A stretch of 64,000 nt of DNA from Sphingobacterium sp. (GTDB lineage: Bacteria; Bacteroidota; Bacteroidia; Sphingobacteriales; Sphingobacteriaceae): assembly GCA_029239355.1 (NCBI GenBank), contig JAQZAZ010000004.1, positions 1 through 64,000 of the forward strand. The letters are read 5' to 3'. How positions within the stretch are numbered: position 1 is the first letter of the stretch; every line of letters starts with the position of its first letter. Below, in pieces: positions 51,871 to 63,200 of the stretch. The notes beneath the pieces were generated by a model, which saw only the letters and a list, made by a program, of their open reading frames with translations, had not been told where the DNA came from and searched no databases. A program made the translations under genes and the position numbers.

Positions 51871-54195
51871 ATGATCCGTTTTATTCAGTACTTTATTCCA
51901 ATCTCCTGTGCCCTATTTCCACTTATGGTCTCCGCACAAGAAGTTGTCGTAACTGGAATTGTCCGTGATGCAGCAACGGGAAAACCACTGCATGGTGCCA
52001 TTATATCAACCGTAAAAGGTAGCCTAGGTACGACGACAGACTTACAGGGGCATTATCAGATCACACTTCCCAGGGGAACTCAGCAGTTCACCGTAAATTA
52101 CATCGGCTATCAGCAACAGGTTACCACCGTCGAATTACACCAAGCGCTTGAGAAAAACTTTGCCTTAGAGCCCTTAGCCAATCGAATAGATGAAGTCGTG
52201 GTATCCGCCAAGGAGAAGGGCGAAGCGGTCGATGATCCACAGATGAGCACAGTTCATCTCAACATGAAAGATATTAAGAATGTCCCCGTGCTTTTTGGTG
52301 AGAAAGATCTCGTCAAGACCATACAGTTGTTACCAGGTGTACAAAGTGGCGGTGAGGGCTCTACCAGTTTCCATGTACGCGGCGGGGATGGTGGACAAAA
52401 CTTAATCCTGCTTGATCAAGCCACTGTGTATAATGCTTCGCATCTGCTTGGATTTTTCTCCACCTTTAATTCCGATGCCATCAAGGACGCCCAACTCTAC
52501 AAAGGCGGCATCCCGGCCCAGTTCGGCGGACGCATATCTTCTGTCCTGGACATTTCCATGCTGGATGGCAACAAAAAGCAGTTCTCGGGCGAAGGAGGCC
52601 TGGGAATTATTGCTTCCCGGCTCAAACTTGAGGGACCACTGACAAAGGATAAGAGCTCCTTTCTATTCAGTGCCCGTCGTTCGTACGCGGATTCATTTTT
52701 AAAGCTGGCCAAAAATAGAGATATGGCCAACAATAGTCTGTATTTTTATGATCTGAATGGCAAGCTCAATTTTCATCTGGGAAAGAAAACCACCCTATCG
52801 CTATCGGGCTATCATGGAAAAGATAAATTAAAGTATAACGATCTATTTAATATTGCCTGGGGAAATACCACCGCAACAGCGCGGTTGAGCCATCGATTTA
52901 ACGATAAAATAACCAGCAACACTTCCCTGATCTACAGCGGCTTCAACTATCAAGCAGGTGTCTCCAGCGAACAGATCGATTTCCAGGTCGCCTCCAAAAT
53001 CCGTAATATCAATGCCAAGCAGGATTTTTCCTATTATGCGAACGCCAATAATACCATCCGGCTAGGTGTGGGCGCATTGGCACAATCCATCCGGCCTGCC
53101 AATCTCGCTTCAGACAAAGATCAGTCCGTCAATCCGACGGCGATTGAAAGCCAGCGCGGTGTTGATCTGGGCGGTTATATCTCCCATGAATGGAAACCTA
53201 CTGCTGATCTATCTGTACAATATGGTATTCATCTCCATGATTTTATGGTCCTGGGCAAACGGACGTTCTATCAGTTTGACAAAAATGGCAATCCTATTTC
53301 CGAAAAGCGGGATAACAGCCAGATCGCCAAACACTACATCAATCTAGAACCGCGCCTATCCGCCAGTCTGATGCTGGATGAACGGAGCAGCATAAAAGCT
53401 TCGTACAACCGCATCGTGCAGAACCTCCATCAACTGACCAATACCACGGCAAGTCTGCCCACCGATCAGTATGTCCTCAGTAGCCTCAACATCAAGCCCC
53501 AGCGGGTGGACCAAGCTGTCTTAGGCTACTTTCATACTTTTGCGAATAAACAGTATGACTTTTCGATTGAGGCCTATTATAAACGCCTGGGTAATCAGAT
53601 TGATGTGCGTAATGGTGCTACCTTGCAGGCCAATGCCTATTTCGAAGGCGAACTTCTCTTTGGTGTCGGCCGGGCGTATGGACTGGAAGGCTACCTCCGC
53701 AAAAACAGCGGCCGTCTCAAGGGCTGGATCAGCTATACTCTATCCAAAAGCCGACGTAAGTTTACCGGGATCAATGAAGGGAAATGGTTCAATGCACGTC
53801 AGGACCGTACGCACGATCTTGCCATTGTAGCCAACTACGCGCTGTCAAAAAGCTGGACACTCAGCGGTACATTTGTATTTAATACCGGAAATGCCGTTAC
53901 CTTTCCAAGTGGGAAATATCTTGTCAATGGCAAATCAGTGTTTTACTATACGGAGCGAAATGGTTACCGTATGCCAGACTATCACCGCTTGGATGTATCA
54001 GCGACATATGAGCCAAATAAGACCAGCAAACGTTTTCATTCAAGCTGGACAATTGGCATATACAATGCCTATAACCGCAAAAATGCCTATACCATTGACT
54101 TTCGGGAGAACGAGCACAATCCGAATCTGACCGAAGCTTACAAGATTGTATTATTCGGGATTATTCCCTCCGTCACCTGGAACTTTAAATTTTAA
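51871..54195 (+). CDS. TonB-dependent receptor with carboxypeptidase-regulatory-like domain
   Basis: 774 residues: signal peptide 1-22 (LMVSAQ), carboxypeptidase-regulatory-like domain about 25-110 (VTGIVRDAATGKPLHGAIIS), plug about 120-225 (VKTIQLLPGVQSGGEGSTSF, FHVRGGDGGQNLILLDQATV) and barrel to the terminal WNFKF. The GGDGGQN plug signature and shorter length distinguish it from SusC. It is paired with a DUF4249 lipoprotein five bases downstream, a frequent Bacteroidota arrangement of unknown substrate. Confidence 0.93.
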   Translation: MIRFIQYFIPISCALFPLMVSAQEVVVTGIVRDAATGKPLHGAIISTVKGSLGTTTDLQGHYQITLPRGTQQFTVNYIGYQQQVTTVELHQALEKNFALEPLANRIDEVVVSAKEKGEAVDDPQMSTVHLNMKDIKNVPVLFGEKDLVKTIQLLPGVQSGGEGSTSFHVRGGDGGQNLILLDQATVYNASHLLGFFSTFNSDAIKDAQLYKGGIPAQFGGRISSVLDISMLDGNKKQFSGEGGLGIIASRLKLEGPLTKDKSSFLFSARRSYADSFLKLAKNRDMANNSLYFYDLNGKLNFHLGKKTTLSLSGYHGKDKLKYNDLFNIAWGNTTATARLSHRFNDKITSNTSLIYSGFNYQAGVSSEQIDFQVASKIRNINAKQDFSYYANANNTIRLGVGALAQSIRPANLASDKDQSVNPTAIESQRGVDLGGYISHEWKPTADLSVQYGIHLHDFMVLGKRTFYQFDKNGNPISEKRDNSQIAKHYINLEPRLSASLMLDERSSIKASYNRIVQNLHQLTNTTASLPTDQYVLSSLNIKPQRVDQAVLGYFHTFANKQYDFSIEAYYKRLGNQIDVRNGATLQANAYFEGELLFGVGRAYGLEGYLRKNSGRLKGWISYTLSKSRRKFTGINEGKWFNARQDRTHDLAIVANYALSKSWTLSGTFVFNTGNAVTFPSGKYLVNGKSVFYYTERNGYRMPDYHRLDVSATYEPNKTSKRFHSSWTIGIYNAYNRKNAYTIDFRENEHNPNLTEAYKIVLFGIIPSVTWNFKF

Positions 54196-54200
54196 ACACC

Positions 54201-54983
54201 ATGAATGCTAGACAATATCTCCTTCTTTTCGGTCTCTCGCTGCTAATTTCATCCTGCGAGGAAAAAATGGATCTCGATCTCAACGAGGCCGCGGCGCGTG
54301 TAGTCATTGATGCCCAGCTTTCTGATGCGAGTGCCGTTCAGCGAATCCGGATTTCACAGTCGGTCGGATTTGATGATCCCGTCAATACTTCGGGGATCAA
54401 AGGGGCAACAGTTTCTGTCAAAGACAATGAAAATAGAAACTATTCTTTTCAATATGAAAAGGACGGTTACTATATCCATCGCAACTTTAAGCCTATGGCC
54501 GGCCAGACCTATGCACTGAACGTCACCGTTCAAAAGCAGAAATACAGTTCTAGTAGCCGCATGCCCATCTATGTCCCTGTGCAGTCTACCGGTATTTCTG
54601 AAAAAAGCATTGCAGGAGAAAACTATATTTTTGCTACCCTGACCTTTAACGATCCCCCCAAAGTTTCCAATTACTATATCTATACACTTTCCATCAATGG
54701 AGGCCCTTTTCGTTTTGCAAGGGCCGAGTCAGACCAGTTTAACGATGGGCTGAAAGTGACCCATTATATATCCGACCTGCAGAAAGACCTATCCCGCGGT
54801 GACAATGTCATTGTACGCCGCTACTGTGTGGACGAGAAAACTTACCAATACTGGAATGAATACCAGAACAACAACCTCAGCAATGCTGCGCCAAGCAATC
54901 CAAAATCCAATATTTCCAACAATGCGCTAGGTTACTTCTCTGTTGCACCGGTAAAAGAGTATCCGTTAACCATCGGACAATAA
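54201..54983 (+). CDS. DUF4249-type lipoprotein
   Basis: 260 residues; lipobox LLISSCEEK. The sequence ARVVIDAQLSDASAVQRIRI-SQSVGFDD and ATVSVKDNENRNYSF is the N-terminal half of DUF4249 proteins, Ig-like surface lipoproteins nearly always encoded after a TonB receptor with this plug type. It begins five bases after the receptor stop. Probably the receptor's partner at the cell surface; ligand unknown. It converges on the EEP gene with 24 bases between. Confidence 0.88.
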   Translation: MNARQYLLLFGLSLLISSCEEKMDLDLNEAAARVVIDAQLSDASAVQRIRISQSVGFDDPVNTSGIKGATVSVKDNENRNYSFQYEKDGYYIHRNFKPMAGQTYALNVTVQKQKYSSSSRMPIYVPVQSTGISEKSIAGENYIFATLTFNDPPKVSNYYIYTLSINGGPFRFARAESDQFNDGLKVTHYISDLQKDLSRGDNVIVRRYCVDEKTYQYWNEYQNNNLSNAAPSNPKSNISNNALGYFSVAPVKEYPLTIGQ

Positions 54984-55007
54984 TGAAGAAAAACTTGCGT
55001 CCAGAAA

Positions 55008-56078
55008 CTATTCGCGATTATCACTCTCTTCCTGACGACCTTCGTTAATAAGCTCGTCCACTTCAGCCATTTCACCCTGTTCGAGGTGTTCGATATCTTC
55101 GGCCTGTTCGTCTGAATAGCGGTCAATAAAAAAAGTGCACCCCATCGGGAAGTGGTCCGAACCAACCGACGGATAAATAAACAACTTATCGATGAATACA
55201 TTGGGGCTATGAAAGAGCAAATCCAGGGGAACCCGAAAAAACCAATAGTTAGCATGGAAGGTCGATAAGATTCCCCGCCCAATGCGGGCATCAATCAGTT
55301 TACTGGTTTTCTTAAACAGGATAGAAGACCTGGCCCAGGCCACGTTGTTAAAGTCGCCCGTCACTACCACAGGCATTTTATAATCGCGTACACGTTTTGC
55401 AACGCTGAGCAAGTCACCATCCCGTTCTTTGGAATTCTCTTCCTCCGTAGGGCTTGGCGGTGGCGGATGTACAGCAAAAAAGATAAAACGATGACCATCA
55501 GCAGTTTCCAATTCCGCCTCGATACTCGGGATATCATCGGCTACAAAATTATGCACCTGACTTTTATTTACCTGCAATTTGGTATAGAAATGCATACCAT
55601 ACGTATTATCTAAGGTAACCTTAACAACATTGGGATAATCGGACTCCAATACGCGCAAAGCCTTCTCCCAGGCCGCGTCACTTTCCATGGTCAGAAAGAT
55701 CTGCGGTTGTTCTTTCCGGATCAGATCGATAAAGCGGCTATATTCTTTATTGAACTGCAAAACATTACAGGATATAATTTTAATACTATTCGAAGCATCT
55801 TTCCCTTTTTGATACTTTTCCTTGCGCCAAAACTTGGTATAGCGCACCAGGATAAATACATGATAACCGATCAGCAGCGCCTGCGCAATCTGAATACTCC
55901 AGATCCAGGGTGATTCCGCGACGAGGTAAAAACCCCAGGCCAACACCGGTACCTGAAAAACCAACAGCTGCAGTTTGACAAACTCGGCCACACGAAACAC
56001 CCAATGCTGGCACCTGATAAAAGGAAGCAGGCTGAGGACAATCAATAATCCCGATAAAATAAGAAAGAGAATTTGCAT
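55008..56078 (-). CDS. Endonuclease/exonuclease/phosphatase family membrane protein
   Basis: 356 residues. The first 85 contain about three transmembrane helices; the rest is an EEP-fold domain with KIISCNVLQFN, PQIFLTMESDA, VVVTGDFNNVAWARS and the final VGSDHFPMGCTF. These are the metal and catalytic residues of the DNase I/sphingomyelinase-like phosphodiesterase superfamily. Bacteroidota members with this topology are usually of unknown substrate and may act outside the cytoplasm. An acidic tail follows (about 330-356). Confidence 0.88.
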   Translation of the reverse strand: MQILFLILSGLLIVLSLLPFIRCQHWVFRVAEFVKLQLLVFQVPVLAWGFYLVAESPWIWSIQIAQALLIGYHVFILVRYTKFWRKEKYQKGKDASNSIKIISCNVLQFNKEYSRFIDLIRKEQPQIFLTMESDAAWEKALRVLESDYPNVVKVTLDNTYGMHFYTKLQVNKSQVHNFVADDIPSIEAELETADGHRFIFFAVHPPPPSPTEEENSKERDGDLLSVAKRVRDYKMPVVVTGDFNNVAWARSSILFKKTSKLIDARIGRGILSTFHANYWFFRVPLDLLFHSPNVFIDKLFIYPSVGSDHFPMGCTFFIDRYSDEQAEDIEHLEQGEMAEVDELINEGRQEESDNRE

Positions 56079-56168
56079 ATAAATTTCAAAAGTACACTAC
56101 AAAGATATTGCTTGGGCAAGAAATTTCTGCATCTAAAAATTGATGGCAGAAAGATCCAATAAGGCTTG

Positions 56169-57248
56169 TTATGCTTTTACTTCTTTTGCAGTAAAATCTA
56201 CCCGAGTTTTGGACAGCGCATCCGGAAAATAGTTTCGGATATACGCGATCATCTGTTCACGTATGTAACAGCGTAAGTCAAAAGCTTGGCCTGAATTGCG
56301 GCAACTCATCAGGCAACGAATTTCCATGGTCTGTTCCCTAAAATCAGTGACCTGCAAGACATTTACTTTACCATCCCATAGTGGGTGTCCAGTGAGTAAA
56401 TCCGTCAGCTTGTCCCGAAGCTGCTGCACGGGGATGGTAAAATCGGTATAGATAAAAACTGTTCCCAATATCTCGGCCGTCGTCCGGGTCCAGTTCTGAA
56501 AAGGCTTCTCGATAAAATAGGTGATCGGCAGTACCAAACGTCGTTTGTCCCATATATTCACCACCACGTAAGTGAGGTTAATTTCTTCTACCTTTCCCCA
56601 TTCCCCTTCGACCACCAGCACATCATCCATCCGTATCGGTTGCGTGAAAGCAATCTGAAAACCAGCCAGCAGGTTGCCCAATGACTTCTGTGCTGCAAAG
56701 CCAATAATAATACCACCGACACCCACACCAGTCAGCAGTCCGGCTCCAATTTTTTGCATACTCTCAAAACTCAGTAAGACGATCGCCAGGGCGACCACGA
56801 TTATAATGGTCACCACCACCTTTCGGATAAAGACAATCTGGGTACGGACCTTCCTTTCGCGCAGGTTATTCTCCTTATTGACATCAAAACGATGGTACAG
56901 ATAATCTTCAAACACCTTGATGGCCTGAATCAATGCCAGCGCAAAAAAAACGACCAGCAGGATCTCATTAATCTTGGTCACCACCTGTAATGTTCTGGCA
57001 TTAAAATGCGCAAAAGGAAGTAAACTGTTAAAGATCAGCAACGGAATAAAAATACTCAATATCCTGTTGAATCGGCGAATGAATGACCGAAACAGGGAAT
57101 AAGAAGACTGCTCAATCGCCTGCCTTCGCAACAAGGGTATAAACAACATTTTTATGAGAATACCAATCAAAAATGAAAATAGGATTAATGCCATATTCCA
57201 GAGCCAGGCAGGCCAATTCTGTGAAAGTTGGATTAATGCTTCGGTCAT
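56169..57248 (-). CDS. MscS-family mechanosensitive channel
   Basis: 359 residues: transmembrane helices at about 15-37, 55-75, 90-110, 133-155 and a pore helix at about 165-185 (GAGLLTGVGVGGIIIGFAAQ) with the glycine/alanine-rich packing of MscS TM3. The beta domain (QPIRMDDVLVVEGEWGKVEE) and C-terminal alpha/beta domain follow. It releases solutes during osmotic downshift. Monocistronic; divergent from gldL. Confidence 0.93.
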   Translation of the reverse strand: MTEALIQLSQNWPAWLWNMALILFSFLIGILIKMLFIPLLRRQAIEQSSYSLFRSFIRRFNRILSIFIPLLIFNSLLPFAHFNARTLQVVTKINEILLVVFFALALIQAIKVFEDYLYHRFDVNKENNLRERKVRTQIVFIRKVVVTIIIVVALAIVLLSFESMQKIGAGLLTGVGVGGIIIGFAAQKSLGNLLAGFQIAFTQPIRMDDVLVVEGEWGKVEEINLTYVVVNIWDKRRLVLPITYFIEKPFQNWTRTTAEILGTVFIYTDFTIPVQQLRDKLTDLLTGHPLWDGKVNVLQVTDFREQTMEIRCLMSCRNSGQAFDLRCYIREQMIAYIRNYFPDALSKTRVDFTAKEVKA

Positions 57249-57555
57249 AACGTTATTTTTCTATTGCACTACATTTAAATTACTACTATGTATAACTGTT
57301 GGACAGAGGTAACGTTTGCTTTATTTTGAAAAAATACCATTTATTATCACAAATGGATCAGCTAAGAAAGTAAAATTAGATCAAGATTCATCTTTGGTAT
57401 ATTTTTTGAACAAAGCTGGTCGTTTCAAATAGACACTAGATCCACTTGCGATATACGGCAAGTATATACTATTAAACAGACAAATCCGTTTTATACAAAA
57501 AAATGAATTAAAACTATCCAAAAATAGAATTAAACCAAACACACACATAAAAACT
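57249..57555. other. Divergent region between mscS and gldL
   Basis: Contains the start regions of both genes. A TTTG at about 57326 and a TATATTTT near 57398 are visible but not well spaced, so no promoter is called. Nothing else seen. Confidence 0.4.
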
Positions 57556-58368
57556 ATGAGCAAGAAAAAAGACAATTCGAGATGGCTGAATGTGGCCATA
57601 TCCTGGGGTGCGAGTATCGTCATTATCGGCGTATTGTTCAAGATCCTCCACATTGGCGGCAGCACAGCCAACTACATGATCGGTATCGGACTTGGTGTTG
57701 AGGCATTCCTGTTCTTTCTGATGGGTTTCAATCCCCCTCCACCAGAACCTGATTGGAGCAGGGTATATCCTGAATTGGACGATAATTTCAATGGTGAGCT
57801 TCCTGTTCGTGGTAAAACAGTGGTCGCACAGCCCGCAGGGCCATCAGCTACCGCCGCCTTGGACAAAATGTTTGCCGATGCCCAAATTGAGCCTGCAAGC
57901 ATCGAAAACCTCGGCCGTGGGTTACGTGATTTCAGCGAAAAAGTATCTGCTATTAACAAATTGTCTGATGTCTCGCTGGCGACGGATGAATTCACACAAA
58001 AATTGCGGACAGCAACCTCCAAATTTGACAACTTAAGTTTAGCCTTTGAAAAAGCATCACAAAATCTCGTAGCGATGTCAAATACCTCCGGTGATACGGC
58101 AAACTACCACGATCAGGTGAAAAATCTGACCACAAATCTTGGCCAATTAAATGCCATGTACGAACGCGAACTCCGCGACTCTGCCTCTCACCTGCAATCC
58201 ATGAATAAGTTTTATGAGAACTTAAGCTATACCATGCAAAACTTCAACGAATCCCTGGATGATTCCAAAGCGTTTAAAGAAGAAGTGGGCAAATTGGCTA
58301 AAAATCTGAACGCATTAAATGCCATCTACGGCAATATGCTCAGCGCCATGAATCAGCCGCGTGTATAA
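57556..58368 (+). CDS. gldL: GldL, type IX secretion/gliding motor subunit
   Basis: 270 residues. Two transmembrane helices (about 11-31 and 40-58). The second contains E49 (IGLGVEAFLFF), the glutamate shown in the Flavobacterium motor to be needed for proton-driven function. The segment GSTANYMIGIGLGVEAFLF-F is highly diagnostic. A long cytoplasmic part with coiled-coil stretches (about 120-265) follows, longer than the 215-residue F. johnsoniae protein. GldL forms a 5:2 complex with GldM, encoded 30 bases downstream. gldK, normally just upstream in a gldKLMN cluster, is absent: the upstream gene is a divergent MscS channel. Confidence 0.95.
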   Translation: MSKKKDNSRWLNVAISWGASIVIIGVLFKILHIGGSTANYMIGIGLGVEAFLFFLMGFNPPPPEPDWSRVYPELDDNFNGELPVRGKTVVAQPAGPSATAALDKMFADAQIEPASIENLGRGLRDFSEKVSAINKLSDVSLATDEFTQKLRTATSKFDNLSLAFEKASQNLVAMSNTSGDTANYHDQVKNLTTNLGQLNAMYERELRDSASHLQSMNKFYENLSYTMQNFNESLDDSKAFKEEVGKLAKNLNALNAIYGNMLSAMNQPRV

Positions 58369-58398
58369 TTTACCCTTGTATTACTTAAATTAAAGAAA

Positions 58399-59934
58399 AT
58401 GGCATTAGGAAGAGAAACGCCAAGACAGCGGATGATCGGCATCCTCTATCTGGTCTTGCTTGCTTTATTGGCACTCAATGTACCAGATTCCATCTTGGAT
58501 GCATTCAAAAATATCAACAATAGTCTCGAAACATCCAAATCAAATGTCAACACCGCTGTGCAGCAGCTATTCACGGCATTTGAAAACACCAAATTAAAGG
58601 AAGAACCCGCGAGGGCCAAGCCTATTTACGATAAGGCTAAAAAGGCCCAAGCCATTATTGGTGAGCTTGATAAATATATTCTGTCCCTAAAAGAAGAATT
58701 TGTTAAACAGGGCGGTGGTTACGATGAAGAAAAAGGCGATCTAGTCAAACGGGAAAATGATGATATCTCGCCCAATATGATGATCAATGAGAAAAAGGGA
58801 ACGATTTTAAAAGATAAGATCAATGAGACCCGTGCCAAATTATTGGCATTGCTTACGCCAGAAGAACAAAAAATGGTTTCCTTTTCCCTTGAGGCTAAGA
58901 ATCCCGAAAAGTCGGTGAACGGCAAAAAATCCTGGGAAGAAATTAATTTTGGCAGCGGCACCCCATTGACTGCAGCAATGACCATCCTTACCAAGATCCA
59001 GACCGATGCACAAAATGCCGAGTCAGATGTTGTTAAGATTATCCTGGGCAAAATGGATCAGGCCGTAGTCAATCTGGATAAATTTGCAGCAGTTGCTGTT
59101 GCACCTACCTCCTATCTGGTCCAAGGCCAACCTTATAAAGCCGAAGTCTTTTTGACAGCATCCGATTCCAAATCCGAGCCAGCGATTTCCGTCAACGGGT
59201 CAGCCCTACAGATTGTAGACGGTAAAGGTGTATATTCCGTACCGACAAACCGCGAGGGTATTTTCTCTTGGACGGGGGTTATTAAAGTCAAACAGACCGA
59301 CGGTTCCTATAAGGAATACCGCACACCACAACAGACCTACCAGGTGGCCCGCCCTTCGGCGGTGGTATCACCTGATAAAATGAATGTACTCTATATCGGT
59401 GTCAATAACCCGATTTCGGTTTCGGCTCCCGGCACACCTACCGATAAAGTCCGTGTGAGCATGAGTGGCGGTAGCATATCCAGTGCCGGTGCTGGCAAAT
59501 ATAATGTGCGCGTAAGTTCACCGGGCACTGCCCGCATTGCCGTATCCGCCGAAGTGGCACCAGGCAAAACACAGACCTTGAGTTCGACCGAATTCCGCGT
59601 CAAAAGAATCCCAGATCCGATTGCCAAATTTGCAGGAAAGACAGGTGGCTCTATGGCTACAGTAGCCATTAAAGCCCAAAATGCACTATTTGCGAAATTG
59701 GATAACTTCGATTTTGACGCCACGTTTAAAGTAACCAAGTTTACGATGATCATTGCCAAACCACGCGCAGATGCGATTGTACTATCCACCTCAGGCGGTC
59801 AGTTAAGTTCGAGCATGTCCTCAGCCCTGAAGGGTATAGTACCAGGCACACGCGTCATTTTCGACAATATCGTTGCTGTAGGTCCAGACGGGACTTCTAG
59901 GCAGCTCAATGCTGTGGCATTGACGGCTAATTAA
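58399..59934 (+). CDS. gldM: GldM, type IX secretion/gliding motor subunit
   Basis: 511 residues. One N-terminal transmembrane helix (about 12-33, MIGILYLVLLALLALNVPD) preceded by TPRQR with R9, the arginine that pairs with GldL E49. A helical bundle and three beta domains form the periplasmic rod (Ig-like region about 225-511, ending RQLNAVALTAN). It transmits motion from the GldL motor to the outer-membrane GldK/GldN ring. Length matches F. johnsoniae GldM (513). The expected gldN does not follow; a terminator and then a susC gene come next. Confidence 0.96.
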   Translation: MALGRETPRQRMIGILYLVLLALLALNVPDSILDAFKNINNSLETSKSNVNTAVQQLFTAFENTKLKEEPARAKPIYDKAKKAQAIIGELDKYILSLKEEFVKQGGGYDEEKGDLVKRENDDISPNMMINEKKGTILKDKINETRAKLLALLTPEEQKMVSFSLEAKNPEKSVNGKKSWEEINFGSGTPLTAAMTILTKIQTDAQNAESDVVKIILGKMDQAVVNLDKFAAVAVAPTSYLVQGQPYKAEVFLTASDSKSEPAISVNGSALQIVDGKGVYSVPTNREGIFSWTGVIKVKQTDGSYKEYRTPQQTYQVARPSAVVSPDKMNVLYIGVNNPISVSAPGTPTDKVRVSMSGGSISSAGAGKYNVRVSSPGTARIAVSAEVAPGKTQTLSSTEFRVKRIPDPIAKFAGKTGGSMATVAIKAQNALFAKLDNFDFDATFKVTKFTMIIAKPRADAIVLSTSGGQLSSSMSSALKGIVPGTRVIFDNIVAVGPDGTSRQLNAVALTAN

Positions 59935-59962
59935 AATACCCTACTCTACCTTTATACATCAG

Positions 59963-59994
59963 GCCTTCTCCTTTATTGGAGAAGGCTTTTTTTT
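59963..59994 (+). terminator. Terminator of gldLM
   Basis: A perfect 9-bp stem (59963-59971 with 59978-59986), 6-base loop, then eight T. It is 29 bases past the gldM stop, confirming that gldLM is a two-gene unit here. Confidence 0.92.
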
Positions 59995-60202
59995 GGTACC
60001 TCACCAACAGTTCAGGACAGTTGAATAAAAATTTATTTTCATTATTGCAGCATAAGCCTCTTATAAACGTATATCTCAACACTACAGTCCTATCATTAGA
60101 CACATCAGTGTACCATACAGCAGGAGAGGCGTTCAAATGACCAATTATTTTAAGCCGTAACGCCAATTTCTTAAGACCTATAATAAACATAACCATATAC
60201 GC

Positions 60203-63200
60203 ATGAATAATCGATTATTGACAAAATCACTTCTGAAAAGTAGTATTAAGTTGCTTTGTCCTTTGATGGCGCTCTCCCCCATCACACTTTACGCCCACAA
60301 CTTCTCCGAAAGACCTATTTTATTGACAACTAAGTATGCCGGTATAACAGGTCGTGTACTTGACCCCGAAGGTAAACCTGTCTACGGTGCGACCATCCTG
60401 GTCAAAGGCAGTAAAGCCGGGGTCAAGACAGGCGAAGATGGGGTATTCCATATCAATCTCCCTGCCGATAACCAGGTCATTATTGTCAGTTATATTGGCT
60501 ATAAAGTGCAGGAGATAGACATGACCGGAAAAACAAGCATCACCATCCGGCTTGAATCCAATACAAGTATTGATGAAGTCGTCGTCGTAGGCTATGGCAC
60601 AAAAAAACGTGGTGAGGTTCTCGGCGCTGTAGCTTCGGTCGATCCCAAAGAAATCCAGGATATTCCCGCAGCAAATATTGCCGCAGCTCTTCGTGACCGT
60701 GTCGCGGGCTTAGGTGTCAGCGAAACATCCGGCCGACCAGGAGCAGCAGTTACCTTAAATGTTCGGAATGCCTTTGCTTCAGATCAGGCCAAATTACAGG
60801 GTGTTACCAACGAGCCCCTATATGTCATCGATGGAATCATCTCTACTTCGGATGTATTTGAAAATCTAGACGCTTCCATGGTCGAAAATATATCCATCTT
60901 GAAAGACGCTTCAGCAGCTATTTATGGGGCTTCGGGCGCAAAGGGAGTTATTCTAGTCACTACCAAAAGGGGACAAGTCGGCAAGACCCAATTGAGCTAT
61001 AACGGCTATATAGGCATCTCAGATGCCACGGTCAAACCCAAAATGCTTTCGGCCTATCAGCATGCTAAATTACTGAACGAAAGCTACGCCCTGAACAATG
61101 CGCAGCCCACTTCGTTCTTTTCGGATGAAGACCTCGCCTACCTCAAAACCAATCCCTACAAGAGTTGGTATGACGAACTCTGGAAATCCTCCAAAATGGA
61201 ACGGCATAATCTATCTATTTCTGGAGGAAGCGAAAAAGTTACCTTTTTTGCCGGCGGCAGTTACCAAAAAGAAGATGGCAATTATGCTGGCATGAACCAG
61301 CAAAAATACTCTTTCCGGTCGGGCTTCAATGCCGAAATCATCGATGGACTAAAAGCAGATGTGGCTTTTAACGTCAATAATACAAAAACCAACAGCCAAA
61401 ATAGCCTGTCCGATGACCGAGACCAGAATTTTTACCAGACCCTGATTACGACCCCGCAATGGGTACCTATTCAGATCGACGGCCTGCCCGTCAACTTTAA
61501 TAATATCAATGCCAATAGCAATACCAATCCATTAGCCATTATTAATTCGGGTTATTATCAAAAGCAAAACAATTCAAACTATAGCATCAATGCTTCGCTA
61601 AATTATGCACCAAAGGCTTTGAAAGGCTTTAATGCACGTATTCAGGTGTCGCATTCCGGCACATCATCCAGTGGTCAGGAATACCTTCCAGCCTATGACC
61701 TATACGACTTTGTACGTTGGGGCAATAACAACTTACTCTACACCAATACCGTCAACAGCACCTTTCGTATGGATGGCAACAAAACAAAAATTGCTCCGTC
61801 ACTGGGCAAGGGGAGCAGTTACCAAGGTAATCTCGTGTTACAATATGCCAATACCTTCGGCGATCACAACATGGCTGTGATGCTTGGCGCGGAGCAGTCA
61901 GCATCCAATTCTGAGGGATTATCGGCCTATTGGACCAACCAGCAATTATTGAACATGGATGAATATTGGGCTTTCGACCAATCTACTTTTACCAATAATG
62001 GCCGCACCATTGAAGAGGCCGTAAAACGTTCGTTTTTTGGCCGCTTCAATTATGACTATAAGAAAAAATACCTCGTGGAGGTGATCACCCGCCTGGACGC
62101 ATCCTCGCGTTTTGCCAAAGGCAAAATCTGGGGCTTGTTTCCGACAGTCGCGACAGGCTGGGTAGTCAGCGAAGAAAACTTCTTCAAAGACCTGAACTAC
62201 ATCAGCTATCTAAAAGTGCGGGCCAACTACGGGCTTGTGGGTGAGGATCGCGTCAACGCCCGCCTTTGGCAGGAGCGCTTTAGCGTAGATTTAGTCAACA
62301 CAGGATATCTCTATGGCGAAACTCCAGTGGCATCCCTCAACCCGACAATTATTGCCAATCCAGATATCTCCTGGGAAAAACACCGCACGTTTAACTTTGG
62401 TATTGAATCGCGCTGGTTTGATAATAAACTGAGTTTCGGATTCGAGTATTACTTCCGCGATTCCTACGATGTATTTGACAAAGGGAATGACGAGAATTTC
62501 CCCATGTATGCCGGATTCAAAGCACCGGTGGTGAATTATCAAAAACGCAAAGGCTGGGGGACCGAATTCTCCCTGGGTTACCAAAATACATTTTCCAACG
62601 GGCTTAAGCTATCCACCAACATGAACTTTGGCTACTCGGGCAGCTATACCACGCAGATGTTTTTCAACAAATTCCAGCTATATGATTTCTCCTATCCCGA
62701 CTGGAAGGTCGAAATGGGTACCGACTCCCGCAAATACAATACCGGCAATTATGGGCTGATCTATGTGGATATGCTGCGTACACAGCAGGATGTGGATAAT
62801 TTTCTGGCTAAAAACCCCAACTATACCATCGATGGGAAAGTGCCACAGGTCGGCTGGACAGTATACGAAGATACCAATGGCGACGGAAAAATTACCGAAA
62901 AAGATCTCACCACCATGTTTGAGAATACATCGCCTATTTTCTCTACGGGTGTTACCATCGGTTTAGCCTATAAATCTTTTTCATTGAACACCAACTTCCG
63001 TGCAGTTTTTGGCGGCAAAGCTTTTTATGAATCACAGGCTATGACTGCCCCTACCGATAAAGTCAATGTACCCAGCTTCTGGGAAGACCATTGGTCTTTG
63101 GAAAATCCCGATGGTAGATTCCCCCGTTACGATGATGCAGCCATGATGAGAAAATGGAATTCGACATTCTGGGCGAAGGACGGGACGACGATCCGGATCA

